Positions 42,883 to 52,665 are shown, counted from the first letter of the stretch. The stretch is 64,000 nt of DNA from Solirubrobacter soli DSM 22325 (GCF_000423665.1 NZ_KE384073.1:307220-371219); one strand, 5' to 3'. Notes: generated by a model from the letters alone, not told the origin. Numbers and translations: made by a program.

Positions 42883-44327
42883 AACCGCTCCGCCAGGCCG
42901 GCCGCCTCGAGCGGGTGCTCCCGGTAGGGACCCGGCACCTCGCCGCACAGCCGCGGCGTCGGCATCAGCTTGCCCGGGTTCGCCAGCCCCGCGGGGTCGA
43001 ACGCGCAGCGCAGCCGCTGGAACGCGTCCAGGTCCTCCTCGGCGAACATCTTCGGCATGTGCTTCTTCTTGTCGACGCCGACACCGTGCTCGCCGGTGAT
43101 CGACCCGCCCGCGTCCAGGCACGCGTCGATGATCAGGCCGCTCAGCTCCTCGGCCTTCTCCGCGTCGCCCTCCTTGCGCCCGTCGTAACAGACCAGCGGG
43201 TGCAGGTTGCCGTCGCCCGCGTGGAAGACGTTGGCGACGATCATGTCGTACTCGCGGGCGAGCTCGTCGATGCGCTCGAGCACCTCCGGCAGCTTCGTCC
43301 GCGGGATCACGCCGTCCTGGACGAAGTAGTTGGGGGAGATGCGCCCCATCGCCGGGAACGCGGCCTTGCGGGTCTTCCAGAAGAGCTGTCGCTCGGCCTC
43401 GTCGCGCGCGACGCGCACGTCGTCGGACCCGTTGCGCTCGCAGATCGCCACGACCTCGTCGAAGCGCGCCTCGCACTCGTGCTGCGATCCGTCGAGCTCG
43501 ACCAGCAGACACGCGGCCCGGCCGACCGGATACCCGGCGTGCGCCATCTGCTCGGACGCCTCGATCGCCCGCGCGTCCATCATCTCGATCGCGCCCGGGA
43601 CGACACCGCCGCCGACGATCTCGCTCACCGCCTCGCCCGCCGCGAGCGTCGAGTCGAAGAACGCCACCAGGGTCCGCACCGCCTCCGGCGACGGAACCAC
43701 GCGGAGCCAGATCTTGGTCGCGACGCCCAACGTCCCCTCGCTGCCCACGAACGCGCCGAGCAGGTCGTAGCCGGGCGCGTCGAGCTCGTAGCCGCCGACC
43801 TGGATCAGCTCGCCGTCGCCGAGCACGATCTCGAGGCCGGTGACGTAGTTGGTCGTGAACCCGTACTTGAAGCAGTGCGCGCCGCCGGAGTTCTCGGCGA
43901 CGTTGCCGCCGATCGAGCAGACGATCTGCGACGACGGGTCCGGGGGATAGAAGAACCCCGGCCCGACCGCGGCCGACACGTTCGCGTTGGTCACGCCCGG
44001 CTCGACGCACACCCGCCCGTTGTCGAGGTCGATCTCGAGGACGCGCTTCATCCGCGAGAGCACGACCAAAACGCCGTCCTTGACGGGGAGCGCGCCGCCG
44101 GACAGCCCGGATCCTGCCCCGCGCGCCACCCACGGCACACCCGCCGCCGCGCACGCCCGCACGACGGCCTGGACCTGTTCGGTGCTGTTCGGCAGCACCG
44201 CCGCGGCGGGCGAGGCGTGGTACTGCAGCAGCCCGTCGGACTCATAGGTACGCAGCTGGTGCTCAGCCGTGTAGATCCACTCGTCGCCGACGATCTCCGT
44301 GAGCTCGCCGATTAGACGACCATCCAT
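42879..44327 (-). CDS. glcD: glycolate oxidase catalytic subunit (FAD)
   Basis: 482 residues from ATG at 44327, overlapping the lldP stop by 16 bases. It oxidises glycolate (or D-lactate) to glyoxylate (pyruvate). FAD site PWVARGAGSGLSGGALPV and GGNVAENSGG; the C-terminal FAD-oxidase-C domain has FHAGDGNLHPLVCYDG and ITGEHGVGVDKKKHM. A start upstream of the lldP stop would add residues with no homology. Typical size. Confidence 0.94.
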   Translation of the reverse strand: MDGRLIGELTEIVGDEWIYTAEHQLRTYESDGLLQYHASPAAAVLPNSTEQVQAVVRACAAAGVPWVARGAGSGLSGGALPVKDGVLVVLSRMKRVLEIDLDNGRVCVEPGVTNANVSAAVGPGFFYPPDPSSQIVCSIGGNVAENSGGAHCFKYGFTTNYVTGLEIVLGDGELIQVGGYELDAPGYDLLGAFVGSEGTLGVATKIWLRVVPSPEAVRTLVAFFDSTLAAGEAVSEIVGGGVVPGAIEMMDARAIEASEQMAHAGYPVGRAACLLVELDGSQHECEARFDEVVAICERNGSDDVRVARDEAERQLFWKTRKAAFPAMGRISPNYFVQDGVIPRTKLPEVLERIDELAREYDMIVANVFHAGDGNLHPLVCYDGRKEGDAEKAEELSGLIIDACLDAGGSITGEHGVGVDKKKHMPKMFAEEDLDAFQRLRCAFDPAGLANPGKLMPTPRLCGEVPGPYREHPLEAAGLAERF

Positions 44328-45979
44328 GACAACACCGCCGTCGATTGCAGATACACCAGGACGCACATGATCAGGAGCAGCAGCAGGCTCCACCCGATGA
44401 CCTTACGGAACAGGTCGCCCTCTTGACCACCGAGACCGACGGCGGCCGCCCCGATCGCGAGGTTCTGCGGCGAGATCATCTTGCCCAGCACGCCGCCTGA
44501 CGAGTTCGCGCTCGCCAACAACGTCGGGTCAAGGCCCGCCTCCTTGGCGGCGCTGACCTGCAGCACCCCGAACAGCGAGTTCGACGAGGTGTCCGAGCCG
44601 GTCACCGCGGTGCCCAGCCAGCCGATGATCGGCGACAGGAACGCCAGCACCCCGCCCGCGCCCGCGATCCAGTTGCCGATCGTCAGCGTCTGCGCGCTGA
44701 GGTTCATCACGTACGCGAGGCCGAGCACGGCGGCGACGGTCAGCGTCGCCCACTTGAGCTGGTCGAGCGTGCGGCCGTAGGCGCGCACAGCGGCCGCGGG
44801 GGAGATGCGCAGGTAGAGCATCGTCAGCAGCCCGCAGAGCAAGAGCAGCGTGCCGGCGGCGGGCAGCCAGTTGAACTTGTACGTGACCGCGGACGGTGCC
44901 TCGCCCTTGGCGTTGAGGATGTCCAGCCCGGGCCACGCGAACTCGGTCGAGCCCTTGGCGATGAGGTCCTTGACCGGACCCCACTGGGCGAGACCGAAGA
45001 CGACGATGATGATGACGTAGGGCATGTACGCGGCGATCACGTCGGCGCGTGAGTCCGGCCCGCGGCCCTCGCGGCGCCTGACCGCCGCCTCGTGCGCGGC
45101 GTCCGCGGTCGCGGCGCCGGCGATCATCGGTCCGCTTCGCCCAGCGCGCTCGCCAACGAGCGGCGTGCTCGGGTGCCAGACGCGCAGGAAGACGACCATC
45201 GCACCCACCGACAGCAGCGACGCCACGATGTCGGTCAGCTCGACCGAGAGGTAGTTCGAGCACGCGAACTGCCCGATCGCGAACGCGACACCGCCCGTCA
45301 TCGCCGCCGGCCACACGGCCTTGATCCCGCGCCGGCCGTCGACCATGCCGACCAGGATGAGCGGGACGAACAGCGCCAGCAGCGGCGTCTGGCGGCCGAC
45401 CATCGCACCCAGGTCCTCCTTGGGGATGTCCGTCAGGCCCGCGAGCGTGACGATCGGGATCGCGATCGCGCCGAACGCGACCGGCGCGGTGTTGGCCACC
45501 AGCGCCACCGAGGCGGCCTTGATCGGCCTGAAGCCGAACGCCACCAGCATCGTCGCGGTGATCGCCACCGGCGTCCCGAAGCCGGCCAGCGCCTCCAGCA
45601 GCGCGCCGAACGAGAACGCGATGATCACGGCCTGGATGCGCTGGTCGTCCGAGATCGACCCGAACGAGCGCCGCAGCACCGCGAAGTGCCCGGACTCCTC
45701 GGTCATCTGGAAGATCCAGATGGCGTTCCAGACGATCCACATGATCGGGAACAGCCCGAACGCCGCGCCCTCCAAGCCCGCGTCGACCGCTTGACCGACC
45801 GGCATCGAGTAGACGATCACCGCGACGAGGATCGCCCCCAGCAGCGACAGCAGCCCGGCCCAATGCGACTTGAGCTTGAGCCCGCCCAGCAGCAGGAACA
45901 GCATCGCCAACGGAACCAGCGCGAACAGGGCACTCACGAACAGCGAGTCGCCGACGGGGTCCAGCACCTGCTTGTACAT
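44312..45979 (-). CDS. lldP: L-lactate / glycolate permease
   Basis: 555 residues with about 12-14 hydrophobic helices. The LctP family pattern is clear: GLKLKSHWAGLLSLLGAILV, EALAGFGTPVAITATMLVAF, ANTAPVAFGAIAIPIVTLAG and GSDTSSNSLFGVLQVSAAKE. GlcA and LldP both carry lactate and glycolate with protons; position at the head of a glc operon favours glycolate (GlcA role). Starts at 45979 with a GAGGCGAG region upstream. A palindrome lies 34 bases before the start. Confidence 0.93.
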   Translation of the reverse strand: MYKQVLDPVGDSLFVSALFALVPLAMLFLLLGGLKLKSHWAGLLSLLGAILVAVIVYSMPVGQAVDAGLEGAAFGLFPIMWIVWNAIWIFQMTEESGHFAVLRRSFGSISDDQRIQAVIIAFSFGALLEALAGFGTPVAITATMLVAFGFRPIKAASVALVANTAPVAFGAIAIPIVTLAGLTDIPKEDLGAMVGRQTPLLALFVPLILVGMVDGRRGIKAVWPAAMTGGVAFAIGQFACSNYLSVELTDIVASLLSVGAMVVFLRVWHPSTPLVGERAGRSGPMIAGAATADAAHEAAVRRREGRGPDSRADVIAAYMPYVIIIVVFGLAQWGPVKDLIAKGSTEFAWPGLDILNAKGEAPSAVTYKFNWLPAAGTLLLLCGLLTMLYLRISPAAAVRAYGRTLDQLKWATLTVAAVLGLAYVMNLSAQTLTIGNWIAGAGGVLAFLSPIIGWLGTAVTGSDTSSNSLFGVLQVSAAKEAGLDPTLLASANSSGGVLGKMISPQNLAIGAAAVGLGGQEGDLFRKVIGWSLLLLLIMCVLVYLQSTAVLSWMVV

Positions 45980-46012
45980 CTCGCCTCCTCGGGTCTGGAG
46001 GCGGCCTACCCA

Positions 46013-46027
46013 CGGGGTGTCACCCCG
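46013..46027. promoter_or_regulatory. 15-base palindrome upstream of lldP (candidate operator)
   Basis: CGGGGTG-T-CACCCCG, perfect 7-base arms, 34 bases before the lldP start. A likely position for an operator in the glc operon leader; the regulator is not in the window. Confidence 0.4.
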
Positions 46028-46156
46028 GAACCGTTAGCGACCCGCGCGCTGAGAGATCTCAACGCCCAACGCGTTGCCGGAATTCACACGATCTGAGACG
46101 GTCGCGACGCGTAGCACTGTGCGTACGCCGCTGAAGTGGGGTCCGAAGGGGGATGG

Positions 46157-48496
46157 TTGATTTTGAGGTATCGGGTACTGCCCGTGCTCGTCAGCGCGGG
46201 TGTGCTCTGCTTCGCGCAGAGCGCATACGCAGGGTCCGTCACGGTTGACGACGATCATGCGGATTGTCCGGCCGCGGGCTACACGTCCGTGCAGGCAGCG
46301 GTCGACGCGGCCGCTCCGGGCGACACGGTCATCATCTGCCCCGGCCAGTACGTCGAGGGCACGGGTGAGGTCGGCACGAACGCGCTGACGATCTCCAAGA
46401 GTTTGACGCTCAAAGGCGCGGGCGCGGATCTCGTGACGATCACGCCGAAGTCGTCCGGCCCGGCGTACGGGCGGATCATGGAGGCCACGCCGGACATCCG
46501 CAACGGCCTCGGCGACGTGATCGCGATCGTCGGCACCCCGTCGCAACCAGTTGACGTCGACGTCTCCGGCGTCACGGTCGACGGCTGGGACCCGCAGGGC
46601 CGGCCGGTCGCCGTCGAGGCGGGCATCGTCTTCCTCGACGCCAAGGGCTCGGTCAACCGCAGCCACGTCACGAACGTCGTCACCTCCGAGGGCGCTGAGG
46701 CGTACAACCGCGCCGGCGGCTACCGCGGCACCCAGCCGGGCATCGGCATCGCGCAGGTCACGAACGCGCTCTACGCGCCCGTGGACGGCGCCCGCCGCCT
46801 GGAGATCACCCGCACCCGGGTGGACAAGTACAACAAGATCGGCATCCTGATCGACGGCGCGATCAACGACGCGGCGCCGTTCACGTCGTCCGGCACGGTG
46901 GACTGGGGCGTCATCACCGCCAGCCAGGTCATCGGGCGCACGCAGTGCATCAACTACCAGGGCACGGGCAACTGCGGTTTGACCGGCGCCGGTTTCCCGG
47001 GCCCGGACACGCTGACCACCGGCCCGCTGTTCGGCCAGGACGGCGTCCGCATCACCGCCGGCTCCTACGCGACGATCGAGAGCTCCACGATCTCGCAGAA
47101 CCTCGTGCTCGGCACGGGCGCCCCGGTCCGCAACTCGGCGACCAACAACGCCAACCTGTCGCTCGGCTCCGGCGTGCGCTACGTCGGCGCGAAGCTGACC
47201 AGCTTCTCGACGGCGACGAGCACGGTGATCTACTCGAAGATCGCCAACAGCAACATCGTCGACAACTCGTACGGCGTGATGAACCTGCAGGCCGACGGCG
47301 TCACGCCGCAGACCGGCCTCGTCGTCCCGGTCACGACGAACAACACCTCGCCCGGCTACGGCAACCTGCTGTTCGCCGAGAACAACTGGTGGGGTCTGTA
47401 TGACACCGCCGCCACGAACCCGGGCCCCGCGATCGCCCCGACGACGAACCCGAACTCGGGCGAGAACCCGGTCACGGGCACGTCGACCGCCGACCCGGCG
47501 CAGGGCGGGACGACCTCGAACTCGGTCGACTTCTTCCCGTACCGCAACGGCAACCAGACCAACCCGAGCACGGGCCAGTGGCCGGTGCTCTCCGCGCCGA
47601 TCCCGGTCAACGACGCCGCTCCGACCGTGTCGCTGAGCAGCCCGGCGAGCGCCGCTCCCGGCGCGACGATCACCCTGACCGCCAGCCCGGCTGACGACTT
47701 CGGCGTCAAGCGCGTGCGCTTCACCAGCGGCACCACCACGCTCGGCACGGCGTCCTTGCCGCCGTACACGCAGAGCGTCGTCATCCCGGCCGAGGCCGCG
47801 TGCAACTCGACGCGTCCGTATGGCGCGGTCGCCACCGACTCGCTCGGTCAGACGGCGGCGGCCACGACGTCGGTGACCGTCTCCTGCCCGGCGCCCGGGC
47901 CGACGCCCACGCCCGACCCCGCGGCCGCCCCGACGCTCGCGTTCCAGTCGTGGCCGAGCCCGCTCCGCGGCTCCGGCAACGTCGCGTTCGCCGTCACGGC
48001 TCCGGCCGGCCTGAAGTCGGTCGTGGTCTTCCTCGGCTCGCGCCAGGTGTGCTCGATCACCGCCGCGCCGTACAGCTGCACGATCAACGCCACGGGCGCT
48101 GACGTCGGCGGCCAGGCGCTGCGCGCCGTGGTCACGGACGTGCTCGGCCGGACGGCCGAGGTCCAGCGCAGCGTGACCGTCGCGAAGTTCACGCCGGACA
48201 TCAGCCTCAGCGTGGCCAAGAAGTCGGTGAGCGGCGGCAAGGTCCGCCGGACGGTCTCGGGCAAGCTCAAGCTCCCGTCCGGCGTCACCGCGGCCCAGGG
48301 CTGCAACGGCTCGGTCAACCTCGTCATCACGCGCGACGGCCGCTCGCTGCTCAACCAGCAGCTCAAGGTGTCCAAGACCTGCACGTTCTCTGCCTCGGTC
48401 ACGGCCGCGAAGAGCAACCAGTCGTTCTCGGCGAGCGCCCGGTTCGGCGGTAACGCCGTCTTGGCCACCGCCAACGAGACCCGGAGGTTCTCCTGA
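46157..48496 (+). CDS. exported parallel beta-helix protein with Ig-like C-terminal domains
   Basis: About 779 residues. Start uncertain: GAAGGGGGA precedes TTG codons at 46157 and 46163; the open frame itself begins at GTG 46136. Signal peptide LPVLVSAGVLCFAQSAYAGS. Residues about 25-450 look like a pectin-lyase-type beta-helix (YTSVQAAVDAAAPGDTVIIC; TVDGWDPQGR; ENNWWGLYD, a common capping motif). Two or more Ig-like domains follow (PTVSLSSPASAAPGATITLT; SWPSPLRGSGNVAFAVTAP). No polysaccharide-lyase active site was recognised. The stop overlaps the next gene start (TGATG). Confidence 0.78.
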   Translation: MILRYRVLPVLVSAGVLCFAQSAYAGSVTVDDDHADCPAAGYTSVQAAVDAAAPGDTVIICPGQYVEGTGEVGTNALTISKSLTLKGAGADLVTITPKSSGPAYGRIMEATPDIRNGLGDVIAIVGTPSQPVDVDVSGVTVDGWDPQGRPVAVEAGIVFLDAKGSVNRSHVTNVVTSEGAEAYNRAGGYRGTQPGIGIAQVTNALYAPVDGARRLEITRTRVDKYNKIGILIDGAINDAAPFTSSGTVDWGVITASQVIGRTQCINYQGTGNCGLTGAGFPGPDTLTTGPLFGQDGVRITAGSYATIESSTISQNLVLGTGAPVRNSATNNANLSLGSGVRYVGAKLTSFSTATSTVIYSKIANSNIVDNSYGVMNLQADGVTPQTGLVVPVTTNNTSPGYGNLLFAENNWWGLYDTAATNPGPAIAPTTNPNSGENPVTGTSTADPAQGGTTSNSVDFFPYRNGNQTNPSTGQWPVLSAPIPVNDAAPTVSLSSPASAAPGATITLTASPADDFGVKRVRFTSGTTTLGTASLPPYTQSVVIPAEAACNSTRPYGAVATDSLGQTAAATTSVTVSCPAPGPTPTPDPAAAPTLAFQSWPSPLRGSGNVAFAVTAPAGLKSVVVFLGSRQVCSITAAPYSCTINATGADVGGQALRAVVTDVLGRTAEVQRSVTVAKFTPDISLSVAKKSVSGGKVRRTVSGKLKLPSGVTAAQGCNGSVNLVITRDGRSLLNQQLKVSKTCTFSASVTAAKSNQSFSASARFGGNAVLATANETRRFS

Positions 48497-51400
48497 TGTC
48501 GCTCCGTCGTAACGCGGTGCGCGCCGCGCTCGCGGTCGGCTTTGCGGCGCTCGCCGCCGCGGCGGCGCCCGCGGTGTCACGCGCCGACGTCGACCCCAAG
48601 GGCTGTACCGACACGATCGGTTACAACTCCGCCATCCCCACGTGGGAGCAGTGGTTCGCCGCCCACCCGAACGCCGATGCGGTGCTGCCGTTCGGCGCGG
48701 GCATCGCGCGGGCCGGCGGCGGCGCGCCGCAGGGCACCAACGGCGCCGGCACGCCCCCGGCGGGCCGCAACCTGACCGCCGTCATCTACAACTACTGGGA
48801 CGGCCTCGTCGCCCTGACGGCGAGCGACGAGCAGATCGAGGACCCGAACGGCCCGATCAAGCGCGACGGGAAGTCGTACAGCTACAAGTTCCCGTACCAG
48901 GTGATCAAGAAGTCGATCGGCACGTCGGCCAACGGCAAGCCGTACAACTTCTACGTCGCCGGCACGCGCCAGAACATCGCCAACCTCGATGCCGGCGCCA
49001 ACGACGCCGCGTTCTGGCGGGGCGTGCGCGAGGGCACCATCTCGACCGCGGACGGCCTCGAGGCCGCCTACACGCGGCCGGCCTTCACGTGGAGCACGGC
49101 GACCCCGCACGGCGACGAGTCCGCAGCGGGCGAGTCGCTCACGCGCGAGGTCTACGAGCTGCTCTCGCGGACCGACTGCGAGAACGCCCGCCGCATGCAG
49201 GTCCTGGACATGTTCCTGATGCCGATCCGCAACCCGGACGGCCACGACGCGGTCACCCGCACGACGGCGTGGGGCTTCGATCCCAACCGTGACTTCGGGA
49301 CCCAGAACCAGCAGGAGAACGGGCTGTTCGTCCCGCTCATGAACGAGTACCCGGGCGTGTTCTTCATCGACGCCCACCAGCAGGGCGGCCGGGCGTACTT
49401 CTTCCCGCCCAACGAGGACCCCGTCCACCACGAGATCAGCCGCTTCGCGCTGAACTTCATCCAGGACACGATCGGCCCGGCGCTGCAGAACGCGTTCAAC
49501 GCCCAGGGCGACTACTACACCAACTACAGCCAGTACGACCTGTTCACGCCGGAGTACGGCGACACCGTCCCGTCGCTGCTGATGGGCGCGGCCGGCATGA
49601 CGTACGAGAAGGGCAACGCGAACATCTACGCGCGCCAGATCTACGACCACTACCTGGCGATCGACACGACGATCAACACCACGGCGAACAGCAAGTACAC
49701 GATCCTCTCCAAGTGGGTCTCTCAGTGGGGCGAGGCCGTCCAGCAGGGCCGCGACTGCAAGCTGCAGGAGAACTCGCTGGTCAGCCCCCTGCACGATCAC
49801 ATCGAGCAGCAGCCGCAGGGCACGATCTGCGGCTACTTCTTCAAGCCCAACCAACACTCCGGTGACACCGCCGCGCTGCTGAACCTGCTGCAGAAGACGG
49901 GCGTCCGCGTCTTCAGCCTGGACACCCCGGTCGCCGTCAACGGCTACCACGAGTACGGCCAGGTCTACGCCGACGGCGCGTTCGTCAAGCCCGACCCGGC
50001 GGATTCGACCAAGTCGCAGTTCGCCTCGACCGACGGCGTCACGCTGCCGGCCGGCACGCTGTGGATCCCGCTCGACCAGGGCACCAAGCACTGGATCAAC
50101 GCCCTGCTCGAGGAGAACCCCTGGATCCCGTACAGCTACTACTACGACGTCGTCACGTGGTCCTACCCGCTCAACCGCGGCCTGGCGGGCTCCGGCTTCC
50201 TGACGAAGCCGATGTCACCGGGCATCGGGATGACGGAGATCACGAAGACGCAGCTCGGGTCCTTCCCGGCCACGGCGTCCCCGGTCTACGCCTTCAACAC
50301 GGACTCGATGCAGGGCCTCGCGCTCGCGTCCGAGCTTCTGACCAAGGGCGTCAACGTCTACCGCGGCAAGACGGCGTTCGACGCCGGCGGCACGCACTTC
50401 TACACGGGTGCGGCGCTCGTCGACGCGAACTCCCTGGCCGGCAAGGCGGATCTTGCGGCGCTGGCCGCGGCCCGCAACACGCCGGTCACCGGCCTGGCCA
50501 ACTACCCGGTCGCGCACTTCCAGATGGCGGTGCCGAAGGTCGGGCTCTACACCAACACCAACGACACGACGGGGATTCCGTCGAACCCGTTGTACCCGGG
50601 CACCGGGATCGGTCACTGCGCGATCTCCGGCGGCGGCAGCTTCTGCACCGCGCTGTTCACGCTGCGCGTCAAGGACAAGCTGCCGGCCGAGATGATCGTC
50701 CCCATCACGAGCACCCAGCTCACGGCCGGGCGCCTGGTGAACGAGCACTTCACGGCGTTCATCAACCCGGGCGCGAACATCACCGCGGGCACGACGACCA
50801 ACGGCGTGTTCACGATCAACGACACCGGCACGGCGATCCAGAACTTCGTCAACGGCGGCGGCATCTACATCGGCACCAACACCAATGGCGCGGCCTCCGT
50901 CCGCCCGTACCTGTCGACGGTCAACACGAACACGATCTCCCAGCTGCTGACGCCGGGCGCCACGTTCGACGCGACCTTCGACACCACCAACCCCGTCGCC
51001 TGGGGCTTCGACCTCGGCGGCTGGATCTACCGCGACAGCAACGGCAACCCGGTGTTCGACGGCTCCGCCGCTTCGGTGGGCACCGGCAAGGTCGTGGCCA
51101 AGTACGCGGACTCGGTCGCGCGTACCCCGGGCCACTACGGCTACCAGACGAACGCCGCCGGCCTCGCCGGTCGCCCGGTGATCGTCGACACGCCGTCCGG
51201 CGCCGGTCACACGGTGATCATCGGCTACGACGCGTTCTATCGCGCCTGGAAGGAGCAGGACGAGCGCCTGGTCCTCAACGCGGCGCTGTACCCGATCGGC
51301 GCGGAGATCGCTCCGACCGCCCCGTCGGCGGAGACGGCCGCTCCGGCTCCGTCGTTCGCGGACGTCAAGCCGGCCGCCGCGCCGGAGACGAAGCTGGTGA

Positions 51401-51681
51401 CGAAGGTCGCGGGCGTCAAGCCGGCGGCCAACGTCCCGTCCCGCGACGTGCTGATCCGCGTCAAGCGCGCCGACAGCGCCAAGCTCAAGGCGGCCGTGAA
51501 GGCGGCCAAGCTGAGCAAGTCGATCCAGCGCAAGGTCAGCTACAAGACGACCAAGACGACGGTCACGCTCGTCGTCAAGGGCGTCCGCACCTCCGACGAG
51601 CACGCTCGCCGCGCCTGGGTGTCGCGCATCCAGAACGGCCTCGCGAAGCGTAAGGTCAACGTCATCTACGGCATCGTGTAG
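48496..51681 (+). CDS. exported M14-family zinc carboxypeptidase
   Basis: 1061 residues, coupled to the upstream gene. Signal peptide with Ala-rich core (VGFAALAAAAAPAVSRADV). The M14 zinc site is TATPHGDESAAGESL (H-x-x-E), the second His ligand in FFIDAHQQGG and the catalytic Glu in GMTYEKG. This arrangement, with 430 further residues, fits the large exported M14 peptidases of actinobacteria. About 600-930 is a glutamine-amidotransferase-like/beta region, and the final 90 residues are Lys/Ala-rich and Pro/Ala-rich (VKPAAAPETKLVTKVAGVK), possibly cell-wall binding. It probably trims peptides or peptidoglycan stem peptides outside the cell. Confidence 0.85.
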   Translation: MSLRRNAVRAALAVGFAALAAAAAPAVSRADVDPKGCTDTIGYNSAIPTWEQWFAAHPNADAVLPFGAGIARAGGGAPQGTNGAGTPPAGRNLTAVIYNYWDGLVALTASDEQIEDPNGPIKRDGKSYSYKFPYQVIKKSIGTSANGKPYNFYVAGTRQNIANLDAGANDAAFWRGVREGTISTADGLEAAYTRPAFTWSTATPHGDESAAGESLTREVYELLSRTDCENARRMQVLDMFLMPIRNPDGHDAVTRTTAWGFDPNRDFGTQNQQENGLFVPLMNEYPGVFFIDAHQQGGRAYFFPPNEDPVHHEISRFALNFIQDTIGPALQNAFNAQGDYYTNYSQYDLFTPEYGDTVPSLLMGAAGMTYEKGNANIYARQIYDHYLAIDTTINTTANSKYTILSKWVSQWGEAVQQGRDCKLQENSLVSPLHDHIEQQPQGTICGYFFKPNQHSGDTAALLNLLQKTGVRVFSLDTPVAVNGYHEYGQVYADGAFVKPDPADSTKSQFASTDGVTLPAGTLWIPLDQGTKHWINALLEENPWIPYSYYYDVVTWSYPLNRGLAGSGFLTKPMSPGIGMTEITKTQLGSFPATASPVYAFNTDSMQGLALASELLTKGVNVYRGKTAFDAGGTHFYTGAALVDANSLAGKADLAALAAARNTPVTGLANYPVAHFQMAVPKVGLYTNTNDTTGIPSNPLYPGTGIGHCAISGGGSFCTALFTLRVKDKLPAEMIVPITSTQLTAGRLVNEHFTAFINPGANITAGTTTNGVFTINDTGTAIQNFVNGGGIYIGTNTNGAASVRPYLSTVNTNTISQLLTPGATFDATFDTTNPVAWGFDLGGWIYRDSNGNPVFDGSAASVGTGKVVAKYADSVARTPGHYGYQTNAAGLAGRPVIVDTPSGAGHTVIIGYDAFYRAWKEQDERLVLNAALYPIGAEIAPTAPSAETAAPAPSFADVKPAAAPETKLVTKVAGVKPAANVPSRDVLIRVKRADSAKLKAAVKAAKLSKSIQRKVSYKTTKTTVTLVVKGVRTSDEHARRAWVSRIQNGLAKRKVNVIYGIV

Positions 51682-51690
51682 ATCGAACCG

Positions 51691-51722
51691 ACGGAGGGCC
51701 GGCTGTCCGGCCGGCCCTCCGT
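51691..51722. terminator. hairpin terminator after the M14 gene
   Basis: ACGGAGGGCCGG (51691-51702) pairs perfectly with CCGGCCCTCCGT (51711-51722) around an 8-base loop, 9 bases after the stop. The following CGACCTTTGG has only a short T run, typical of GC-rich actinobacteria. Confidence 0.7.
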
Positions 51723-51742
51723 TCGACCTTTGGAGGAAGCGC

Positions 51743-52144
51743 GTGGCCGATCTGCCTGAGGAAGTGCGGGACCTGCTCGCCGGGGCGAACATCGCCCACA
51801 TCGCCACGCTGCTCCCCGACGGCTCGCCGCACTCGGTGGCGGTCTGGGCGGGCGTGCACGGGCCGCACGCCTACTTCTTCACCCAGGACCGCTCGCGCAA
51901 GGCGCGCAACCTGGCTCGCGACCCGCGGCTGGCGATCTCGCTGGTCGACTCGTCCAACCCGTACAGGACGGGGTGGCTGCGCGGGCGCGTGGTCGAGACG
52001 GTCAAGGGCGAGGAGGCGCTCGTGCTGATCGACGAGCTCTCGATGAAGTACGTCGGGATGCCGTTCCCGATGCGGTCCGGCACGGTCTTCCTCGTCGAGG
52101 CCGAGAAGGCCGGCGGTCAGACTTTGCCGTTCAAGGCGCCGTAG
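51743..52144 (+). CDS. PPOX-class flavin/F420-binding protein
   Basis: 133 residues from GTG at 51743, with TGGAGGAAG upstream. LLAGANIAHIATLLPDGSPH and VAVWAGVHGPHAYFFTQDRS, followed by RKARNLARDPRLAISLVD, are the split beta-barrel of the pyridoxamine-5'-phosphate-oxidase-like superfamily; the R-K-x-x-N-L motif is typical of the F420-dependent branch common in Actinomycetota. It may reduce small organics with F420 or flavin; no specific substrate is predicted. Convergent with the 52117 gene, overlap 28 bases. Confidence 0.8.
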   Translation: MADLPEEVRDLLAGANIAHIATLLPDGSPHSVAVWAGVHGPHAYFFTQDRSRKARNLARDPRLAISLVDSSNPYRTGWLRGRVVETVKGEEALVLIDELSMKYVGMPFPMRSGTVFLVEAEKAGGQTLPFKAP

Positions 52145-52659
52145 AGCGCGGCGGCGAGGGCGCTCGGGAGGTCGAGCGTCGTTCCCGCGCGGGTCGCGAC
52201 CTTCGTCCGGGGACTGAACGCGAGCGCGGGGAACGTGCCGTCGGCGAGTCCGACCGCGAGCGCGAAATGCAGGCCGTGCGACGCCTTGACCGCTTCCTCG
52301 GTCCACGGGTCCTGGTCGGTGTAGACGGTCGCGACGCCTGCCGCGGCGGCGACGCGGATGGCGCGGCCGAGGTCGGTGGGCGTGGCCTTCGCGAGGTGGA
52401 TCGCGACGCCGGGGTGCGGCTCGAACGGCGGGCGCTTGGCCACGACCAGCACGTCGTCGCTCGGCAGGCCCTCTTTCGTGACCAGCGTGGTGAAGCGGTT
52501 GGCGAGCGCGGGCTCGAGCCGCGCGGCGATGGCCTCGGGGTCGCCGGCCGCGACGTCGAGGACGTCCTCGGCGAAGCGCATGGCGTTCTCGAGCGCCTCG
52601 AAGCCTTCGAGGACGACGAGGTCGTCGGCCCGGCGTGCCTCGAGGAAGCGGTCGAGCAT
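52117..52659 (-). CDS. SpoU/TrmH-like protein (probable RNA 2'-O-methyltransferase fold)
   Basis: 180 residues. The sequence DLVVLEGFEALENAMRFAED resembles the N-terminal substrate-binding half of SpoU methylases. TDLGRAIRVAAAAGVATVYT, then VKASHGLHFALAVGLADG, follow the pattern of the first SPOUT motif, and TTLDLPSALAAALYGA resembles the knot motif (N-V-S-x-A). The conserved Asn-Pro and catalytic Arg of motif 1 are not clear, so activity is uncertain and it may be a divergent or inactive relative. It follows the queuosine-salvage-like gene by 6 bases on the same strand, forming a small operon. Confidence 0.55.
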   Translation of the reverse strand: MLDRFLEARRADDLVVLEGFEALENAMRFAEDVLDVAAGDPEAIAARLEPALANRFTTLVTKEGLPSDDVLVVAKRPPFEPHPGVAIHLAKATPTDLGRAIRVAAAAGVATVYTDQDPWTEEAVKASHGLHFALAVGLADGTFPALAFSPRTKVATRAGTTLDLPSALAAALYGALNGKV

Positions 52660-52665
52660 GGAGGT

